Translations under genes and position numbers: made by a program
DNA from: JAZDMK01 sp043800975
Lineage (GTDB): Bacteria; Bacteroidota; Bacteroidia; Bacteroidales; JAHJDW01
DNA: 18,373 nucleotides
Reading direction: 5' to 3'
Assembly: GCA_043800975.1 (NCBI GenBank)
Contig: JAZDMK010000354.1
Span: 1-18,373 of the forward strand
Notes under the pieces: generated by a model
Seen by the model: the letters and a program-made list of their open reading frames with translations, nothing else
The model's database searches: none
Told to the model about the DNA's origin: nothing
Part shown: one piece after another, positions 13,366 through 18,373 of the stretch
Numbering within the stretch: position 1 is the first letter of the stretch
How the letters are laid out: every line of letters begins with the position of its first letter

Positions 13366-15423
13366 ATGAGTGAAAACCCGATAGGCGGGGGCAATATGCG
13401 AAGCAAAGGTGCCCCGCAAGCGGGCGGGAAAAAACCCCGTTTCGGATTTAATATTTATTGGCTGTATGGCTTACTGGCTGTGTTTTTCATCGGACTGCAA
13501 TTTATGAACATGTCCGGTGGGTCTAAAGAAATAACTGGATGGAGCGAATTGAAAAAAATGCTTGACAGTAGTGATGTCGAAAAGATTGTTGTCATTAACA
13601 AAGAATCTGCAGAGATTTATATTAAGAAGGATAAACTGAGCAAACCCCGCTACAAGGAATTTGAAAAAAACAAAAGTTGGGGAAGCAGCGACAGTGGTCC
13701 TCAGTATACATTCGGTATTGGTTCGGATGTTTCTTTTGAAAATAATCTGAAGCAGGCTCAGTCAGACACATCAGGCAGAATCAAGCCCAATGCAGTTTTG
13801 CCGATTTATGAAAACAGAACGAATTGGGGAAGTGAAATTCTTACCTGGGTTCTGTTCATCGGGCTATTTGTTGTGGTTTGGATTTTTATCATGCGCCGAA
13901 TGGGTGGCGGACAAGGTGGAGGCGGAGGACAGATTTTTAGTTTTGGAAAGTCGCGTGCAAAACTCTTTGATAAGGATACAAAAGTGAGTGTCAATTTCAC
14001 TGATGTAGCGGGTCTTGAAGAAGCCAAAGTAGAAATAATGGAGATTGTTGAGTTTCTGAAAAATCCTAAAAAATATACGGATCTCGGTGGTAAAATTCCA
14101 AAGGGAGCTTTGTTAGTTGGCCCTCCGGGAACCGGAAAGACACTGCTGGCAAAGGCTGTAGCAGGTGAGGCGCAGGTTCCGTTTTTCTCAATATCAGGTT
14201 CTGAATTTGTTGAAATGTTTGTTGGTGTTGGCGCATCGCGTGTGCGTGACCTTTTCAAACAGGCAAAAGAAAAAGCGCCCTGTATTGTTTTTATTGATGA
14301 AATTGATGCCATTGGCCGTGCCCGTGGAAAAAATCCAATGCAGGGTTCCAATGATGAACGCGAAAGCACACTCAATCAGTTGCTGACGGAAATGGATGGT
14401 TTTGCATCCAATGCAGGGGTCATTATTCTTGCTGCTACAAACCGTGCCGATATTCTTGATCGCGCTTTGCTGCGTGCAGGTCGTTTCGACAGGCAGATAC
14501 AAGTTGAACTTCCCGATCTGGAAGAAAGAAAGGCAATTTTTAAAGTTCACCTTCGACCGATTAAAATTTCAGAGGAAGTGAATGTTGAGTTCCTTGCACG
14601 CCAGACACCGGGTTTCTCAGGCGCTGATATCGCCAATGTTTGTAATGAATCGGCGTTGGTTGCTGCCCGAAAAAATAAAACTTCTGTTGGCAAAGATGAT
14701 TTTCTTACTGCAGTAGATCGTATTATCGGCGGGCTGGAGAAAAGAAGTAAAATTATTTCCAGAAAAGAAAAAGAGACCATTGCATTTCATGAGTCAGGTC
14801 ACGCAGCTGCAAGCTGGATGCTGCAACATGCCAGTCCATTATTTAAGGTAACAATTGTTCCTCGCGGAAAAGCGCTGGGCGCAGCCTGGTACCTTCCCGA
14901 AGAAAGACAAATAACTACAACGGAGCAGATGCTGGATGAAATATGCGCAACCCTTGGTGGGCGTGCTGCAGAAGAAGTAATTTGCAAAACAATTTCTACC
15001 GGCGCGTTGAATGATCTGGAGCGTGCTACCAAGCAGGCTATGGCAATGGTAACTATTTATGGCCTGAATAAAAAAATCGGAAACATTAGTTATTACGATT
15101 CTACAGGCCAGTCGGAATATGCGCTTTCCAAACCTTACAGTGAAAAGACGGCTCAGGTTATTGATGAGGAAATAAGTGCTATTGTTGAAGAACAGTATGC
15201 AAGAGCGAAAAAGATTCTTACTGATAATGAAGAAAATTTACGCAAGCTTGCCGAGTTACTGCTTTTAAAGGAAGTGATTTTTAAAGAAGATCTGGAAAAC
15301 GTTTTTGGAAAACGGATGTATGATGATGAAAAAGAAAGTGACATGAATGCAAAGGAGAATATTGTATCGCCTAAGCGAACTGCCGCTGAACCTCAATCTC
15401 CGGAAGTCAAAGAAGCAGAATGA
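13366..15423 (+). CDS. ftsH: ATP-dependent zinc metalloprotease FtsH
   Basis: A hexameric inner-membrane AAA+ protease that removes damaged membrane proteins and regulatory proteins. The 685-residue protein has a first membrane segment (about 27-49), a periplasmic domain, a second membrane segment (about 157-176) and a Gly-rich linker. The ATPase follows, with Walker A GPPGTGKT (252-259), Walker B CIVFIDEID (306-314) and the second region of homology with RAGRFDRQ (370-377). The protease domain has zinc motif HESGH (475-479) and the third ligand likely Asp550 in ALNDLE. The C-terminal 35 residues are charged and probably flexible. A good SD site precedes the start. Its stop overlaps the ATG of the LUD gene (ATGA), so the two are translationally coupled. 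Confidence 0.98.
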   Translation: MSENPIGGGNMRSKGAPQAGGKKPRFGFNIYWLYGLLAVFFIGLQFMNMSGGSKEITGWSELKKMLDSSDVEKIVVINKESAEIYIKKDKLSKPRYKEFEKNKSWGSSDSGPQYTFGIGSDVSFENNLKQAQSDTSGRIKPNAVLPIYENRTNWGSEILTWVLFIGLFVVVWIFIMRRMGGGQGGGGGQIFSFGKSRAKLFDKDTKVSVNFTDVAGLEEAKVEIMEIVEFLKNPKKYTDLGGKIPKGALLVGPPGTGKTLLAKAVAGEAQVPFFSISGSEFVEMFVGVGASRVRDLFKQAKEKAPCIVFIDEIDAIGRARGKNPMQGSNDERESTLNQLLTEMDGFASNAGVIILAATNRADILDRALLRAGRFDRQIQVELPDLEERKAIFKVHLRPIKISEEVNVEFLARQTPGFSGADIANVCNESALVAARKNKTSVGKDDFLTAVDRIIGGLEKRSKIISRKEKETIAFHESGHAAASWMLQHASPLFKVTIVPRGKALGAAWYLPEERQITTTEQMLDEICATLGGRAAEEVICKTISTGALNDLERATKQAMAMVTIYGLNKKIGNISYYDSTGQSEYALSKPYSEKTAQVIDEEISAIVEEQYARAKKILTDNEENLRKLAELLLLKEVIFKEDLENVFGKRMYDDEKESDMNAKENIVSPKRTAAEPQSPEVKEAE

Positions 15424-16070
15424 AAGAAAGTACGTCCAAAGAAAAGGTGTTGAAAAGCATTCGGTCAGCTTTGATGAATCCGGCTGCTTCACCTGTGCCT
15501 GATGTAGATTCAGAGTCACGCGTGTTTCATATGCCCGAGGAATCATTAGATTTACTTTTTGCACATAATTTAATTGAAGCAGGTGGCGAATTTATTTTCT
15601 GTGAAAACGAAACCGAATGTGCTGAAAACCTTAAGCTGCTTTTAAATGAAAACCAATGGAAGAATTTCTTTTGTCTGGATCCGGAAGTTATTCTGTTGCT
15701 TGATAAATTTGGTGTTCCCTATACTACAGCAAAAGAAAATTTTGTGCAGATGCAGGTTGGTATAACGGCATGCGAATATTTGGTAGCAAGACTGGGCAGT
15801 GTTTTGGTTTCGTCGAAAAAAGGATCGGGTCGCAAACTGCATGCTTTTCCGCCATCTCATACAGTGATCGCTTACACTTCGCAATTACAACCCGACCTGA
15901 AAGAAGCACTGCTGGCACTGAAGCAAAAGTATAATCCCTTGCCTTCGATGGTTTCTCTGATTACCGGTCCTAGCCGCACAGCTGATATTGAAAAAACGTT
16001 GATCATGGGAGCGCATGGGCCTTGCAGCCTCTATGTATTTCTTATTGATGACGTCAATACTGCAGTTTAA
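15420..16070 (+). CDS. LUD-domain (LutC/YkgG-like) protein
   Basis: A 216-residue protein of the LutC/YkgG (DUF162) family. Family features seen are the GITACEYLVARLGSVLVSS segment and the C-terminal pattern PSHTVIAY...LITGPSRTADIEKTLIMGAHGP. In other bacteria LutC works with the iron-sulfur proteins LutA and LutB in lactate oxidation, but neither is next to this gene. Here it is wedged between ftsH (4-nt ATGA overlap) and a DUF2007-like gene in a membrane-quality and phospholipid operon, so a role in lactate use is not implied. No membrane segment or cysteine cluster is seen. Its true role is unknown. Confidence 0.82.
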   Translation: MKESTSKEKVLKSIRSALMNPAASPVPDVDSESRVFHMPEESLDLLFAHNLIEAGGEFIFCENETECAENLKLLLNENQWKNFFCLDPEVILLLDKFGVPYTTAKENFVQMQVGITACEYLVARLGSVLVSSKKGSGRKLHAFPPSHTVIAYTSQLQPDLKEALLALKQKYNPLPSMVSLITGPSRTADIEKTLIMGAHGPCSLYVFLIDDVNTAV

Positions 16071-16079
16071 ATAAATAAA

Positions 16080-16292
16080 ATGGATAAGGACTGGGCAATT
16101 ATTTTTTCTGCAGAAGACTTTTATAAAGTTGAGTTGTATCGTTCATTGCTGGAGGAAAATGGCATTGAGTCAATCGTAATCAATAAGCAGGATTCCATGT
16201 ACGTGACGATCAATGCAGGAATTGAATTGTATGTGAAACGCGACAATGTAATTCAGGCAATGCATCTGCTCGAAAATTCCGAACAGAAATGA
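16080..16292 (+). CDS. DUF2007-like small protein
   Basis: A 70-residue soluble protein beginning MDKDWAIIFSAEDFYKVELY. The pattern of a beta strand, a helix covering LYRSLLEENGIES, then strands ending IELYVKRDNVIQAMHLLE fits the DUF2007/putative signal-transducing fold (a small GlnB-like alpha-beta unit). Function unknown. The start is 9 nt after the LUD stop; its stop overlaps the cdsA start (ATGA), so it is translated within the operon. Confidence 0.78.
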   Translation: MDKDWAIIFSAEDFYKVELYRSLLEENGIESIVINKQDSMYVTINAGIELYVKRDNVIQAMHLLENSEQK

Positions 16293-17059
16293 AAACGCTT
16301 TTACTCAGAAGCCTTACCGGACTTGTTTTTGTGGCCTTGGTGGTAGGTTCTGTTCTGTGGGATCATATTGCTTTTGTTTGCGTCTTTGGATTTTTCACTT
16401 TTGTTTCTTTGTTTGAATATGCACGTTTGCGTGAGAAAACAAATGGGTTGAAGTTTCAATGGCATAGTATAATTTCAGGGATGTTGATCTATGTTGCTTT
16501 TTATCTGAATTCACTTTTATTTACAGAAATTCCCTTGCTGATTGTTCCTGCAAAAGTATCTCCTTTGTTCACAGAAATTATTTTCAGCATTACATACATC
16601 GCATTGCCTTTTTCATTGTTGCAGGTGATGCCTTTTATTCCGGTGACAATTCATTTCAGTTTCCCGGTGGCATTGTGTCTTTTTATTTTAATATGGACAT
16701 ACGATACCTTTGCATATCTCACGGGGATGTTATTTGGCAGACACAAACTAGCTGAAAAAATATCTCCGAAAAAAACATGGGAAGGCGTTATTGGCGGTGC
16801 ATTATTTTGTTTTGCTTCAGCCTATATTCTTTCATTGTATGTACCCGAACTGACAATTGCTTTGTGGTTTGTTTTTGCTGTTATTACAATTATTGCTGGT
16901 ACTATAGGTGATTTGTTTGAGTCTGTACTGAAGAGAAAAGCAGACGTGAAAGATTCGGGGGCCATTCTACCCGGACATGGTGGTATACTCGACCGGTTTG
17001 ATGCCGTCCTTTTTATTGTGCCTTTTGTTTTTTTATTTTTAAGTTTTATTAAATGTTGA
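16289..17059 (+). CDS. cdsA: Phosphatidate cytidylyltransferase
   Basis: Makes CDP-diacylglycerol from phosphatidate and CTP, the branch point for phospholipids. The 256-residue integral membrane protein has about seven hydrophobic segments and the family signature S-x-x-K-R-x(4)-K-D-x(5)-P-G-H-G-G-x-x-D-R-x-D at residues 212-238 (SVLKRKADVKDSG...LPGHGGILDRFD), which holds the metal and substrate residues. Also visible is KKTWEGVIGG before the last segments. It overlaps the preceding DUF2007-like gene by 4 nt and psd by 7 nt, so the lipid genes are tightly coupled. Confidence 0.96.
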   Translation: MKTLLLRSLTGLVFVALVVGSVLWDHIAFVCVFGFFTFVSLFEYARLREKTNGLKFQWHSIISGMLIYVAFYLNSLLFTEIPLLIVPAKVSPLFTEIIFSITYIALPFSLLQVMPFIPVTIHFSFPVALCLFILIWTYDTFAYLTGMLFGRHKLAEKISPKKTWEGVIGGALFCFASAYILSLYVPELTIALWFVFAVITIIAGTIGDLFESVLKRKADVKDSGAILPGHGGILDRFDAVLFIVPFVFLFLSFIKC

Positions 17060-17709
17060 GAATTCATAAAGAAGGAACCCGATTGATTTTATTCGTGGTC
17101 ATTATAGCTGCGATAATATTAACTGTATTTTGTTTAACACTTGGAATATCACTGTGGACAGGACTTACAGCTATTGTAATTCTTCCTTTTGTGTTTTTTA
17201 TTTTTTACTTTTTCAGAAATCCAAAACGTGAAATAATCCGGAATGATAATGAAATTTTAGCGCCTGCAGATGGAAAAGTTGTGGTGATTGAAAATGTTTT
17301 TGAAAAAGATTTCTTGAATCAGGAATGTATTCAGATATCAATTTTTATGTCGCCGCTGAATGTGCATTTAAACCGCTTTCCGGTCAGTGGAAAAGTAATC
17401 ACCCAAAAGTATTTTCCCGGAAAATATCTGGTCGCCTGGCATCCCAAATCATCAGAATTAAATGAAAGAAATGTTTTGATTCTGGAAGACCAAGCCGGCA
17501 GACGATACCTTGTAAAACAAATTGCAGGTGCTGTTGCAAGAAGAATAGTTTGGTTTACAAAAGAAAATGATACCTTTCAGCAGGGAGAAGAGTTTGGTTT
17601 TATCAAACTGGGATCGCGCGTTGATATTCTGATTCCTAAAAATTGTAATGTGGTTGTTCCAATGAATGCTGCTGTAAAAGGTGGAATAACGGTGCTCGCG
17701 CGTTATTGA
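17053..17709 (+). CDS. psd: Phosphatidylserine decarboxylase proenzyme (short type)
   Basis: Decarboxylates phosphatidylserine to phosphatidylethanolamine at the membrane, using a pyruvoyl group made by self-cleavage. The 218-residue protein has two membrane segments near the N-terminus (about 11-30 and 36-54). The processing site is LGS at 186-188: Ser188 should become the pyruvoyl residue, with the family's alternative LGSR instead of LGST. Other conserved parts are PADGKV (Asp73), NVHLNRFP (His105) and AWHPKSSELNERN (His130). The length matches the short PSD-A form without the long N-terminal domain of the E. coli enzyme. The start at 17053 overlaps cdsA. It is the last gene of the operon and is convergent with the HAD gene 2 bp away; no terminator is evident. 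Confidence 0.95.
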   Translation: MLRIHKEGTRLILFVVIIAAIILTVFCLTLGISLWTGLTAIVILPFVFFIFYFFRNPKREIIRNDNEILAPADGKVVVIENVFEKDFLNQECIQISIFMSPLNVHLNRFPVSGKVITQKYFPGKYLVAWHPKSSELNERNVLILEDQAGRRYLVKQIAGAVARRIVWFTKENDTFQQGEEFGFIKLGSRVDILIPKNCNVVVPMNAAVKGGITVLARY

Positions 17710-17711
17710 AA

Positions 17712-18373
17712 TTATAAAAAATCTTTCAGTTCCAGAAGATGATTCACTGTATAGGTGGGTCTGAAAGGACAATCAAGTTTATCCGGATTAAAATACACCT
17801 GATCGATTCCTGCATTAAGTGCACCCCGAATGTCCACTTCGGCATCATCGCCGATCATCAGTGACTCAAAAGCTTTTGCCTGCGCTTTATTTAAAGCATA
17901 TTGAAAAATGCCAGGTTCCGGTTTTTTACTTCCGGCTTCTTCAGAAACAATAGTCGTTTTGAAATATTTCCCCAAGCCCTTGCGGATCATTTTTTCATTT
18001 TGAACTTCTTCAAAGCCGTTGGTAATGATATGCAGTGAGTACCTATCAAATAAATATTCAATAATTTCAACCGAACCCGGAATTAAATGATTCTGCATTG
18101 GACTTAATGCTACATAGTCTTCTCCCATTGCCTTTGCTAAGGATAGATCATCGATGCCAAATTCATTTAATGTAACTTCGAAGCGACGGTATTTTAAAAA
18201 ATCTTTGGTGATCTTTTCTTTTTTATACTCTTCCCAAAGTTCAAGATTAAGCGGTCTGTATGTATTTAAAAACTCCTCGAGAGATGGGACTCCTTTGGTT
18301 TGTAAATTGTGTTTTTTAAAAAGTTCACGGAATGTTTCCATTGAATTTCTTTCAAAATCCCATAAAGTTCTGT
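17712..18373 (-). CDS. YjjG-family HAD hydrolase (5' end beyond window)
   Basis: A haloacid-dehalogenase-type phosphatase resembling YjjG/noncanonical pyrimidine nucleotidases. Motif II is HIITNG, motif III KKPEPGIF and motif IV MIGDDAEVDIRGALNAG. An ATG at 18341 would give 209 residues but lacks motif I. Reading in frame upstream to the window edge gives ...TLWDFERNS, which fits the continuation of the family's 'D-x-D-x-T-L-W-D-F' motif I. The real gene therefore starts outside the window and 18341 is an internal methionine. It is convergent with psd. Confidence 0.88.
   Translation of the reverse strand, partial: RTLWDFERNSMETFRELFKKHNLQTKGVPSLEEFLNTYRPLNLELWEEYKKEKITKDFLKYRRFEVTLNEFGIDDLSLAKAMGEDYVALSPMQNHLIPGSVEIIEYLFDRYSLHIITNGFEEVQNEKMIRKGLGKYFKTTIVSEEAGSKKPEPGIFQYALNKAQAKAFESLMIGDDAEVDIRGALNAGIDQVYFNPDKLDCPFRPTYTVNHLLELKDFL

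Noticed and set aside
13806..14375. 189-codon minus-strand open frame within ftsH
   Set aside because: Antisense to the highly conserved AAA+ domain; no homology or signals.

Overview
The window looks like a Bacteroidota (Bacteroidetes) chromosome. The evidence is a 287-residue primary-type sigma factor lacking region 1.1, several promoters of the Bacteroidetes form (-33 TTTG, about 19 nt, -7 TAnnTTTG), weak use of Shine-Dalgarno sites apart from two clear cases, a tRNA gene with no encoded CCA, and a gene order (rpsO, pnp, rpoD, rpe; tig, clpP, clpX; birA, rsfS, ftsH, LUD, cdsA, psd) that I recall as typical of the phylum. I cannot assign a genus.

Layout. Positions 1-2090 are an accessory-looking stretch. 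It holds a very short ORF behind a strong ribosome binding site, translationally overlapped with an unrecognised 325-residue protein that ends in a carboxypeptidase-regulatory-like beta domain. A clear intrinsic terminator follows. About 700 bp of non-coding, structure-rich DNA comes next: inverted repeats, GC hairpins, and a degenerate 21-bp tandem array of about 15 units. Positions 2091-7011 on the minus strand carry mtgA and rpe (one pair, with its own promoter), rpoD, pnp and rpsO, so ribosome, RNA-decay and transcription genes sit with a peptidoglycan glycosyltransferase. An exported protein of unknown function (7109-8365, minus) separates these from tRNA-Leu(UAG) and the plus-strand protein-folding and proteolysis cluster tig, clpP, clpX. 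birA lies convergent to clpX and divergent from the next plus-strand operon: rsfS, ftsH, a LUD-domain gene, a DUF2007-like gene, cdsA and psd. The genes from ftsH to psd are tightly packed, mostly with overlapping starts and stops. A YjjG-type HAD phosphatase gene enters from the right edge on the minus strand and is cut by the window end.

How the genes work together. Most of this is housekeeping: mRNA decay and the S15 protein (pnp, rpsO), nascent-chain folding and ATP-dependent proteolysis (tig, clpP, clpX, ftsH), ribosome silencing (rsfS), biotinylation (birA) and the CDP-diacylglycerol/phosphatidylethanolamine route (cdsA, psd). The unusual parts are the short leader ORF plus its coupled gene, the 21-bp array and neighbouring repeat block, and the lysine-rich 14-residue repeat extension on RsfS. 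I see no CRISPR array, insertion sequence, phage genes or obvious defence system.
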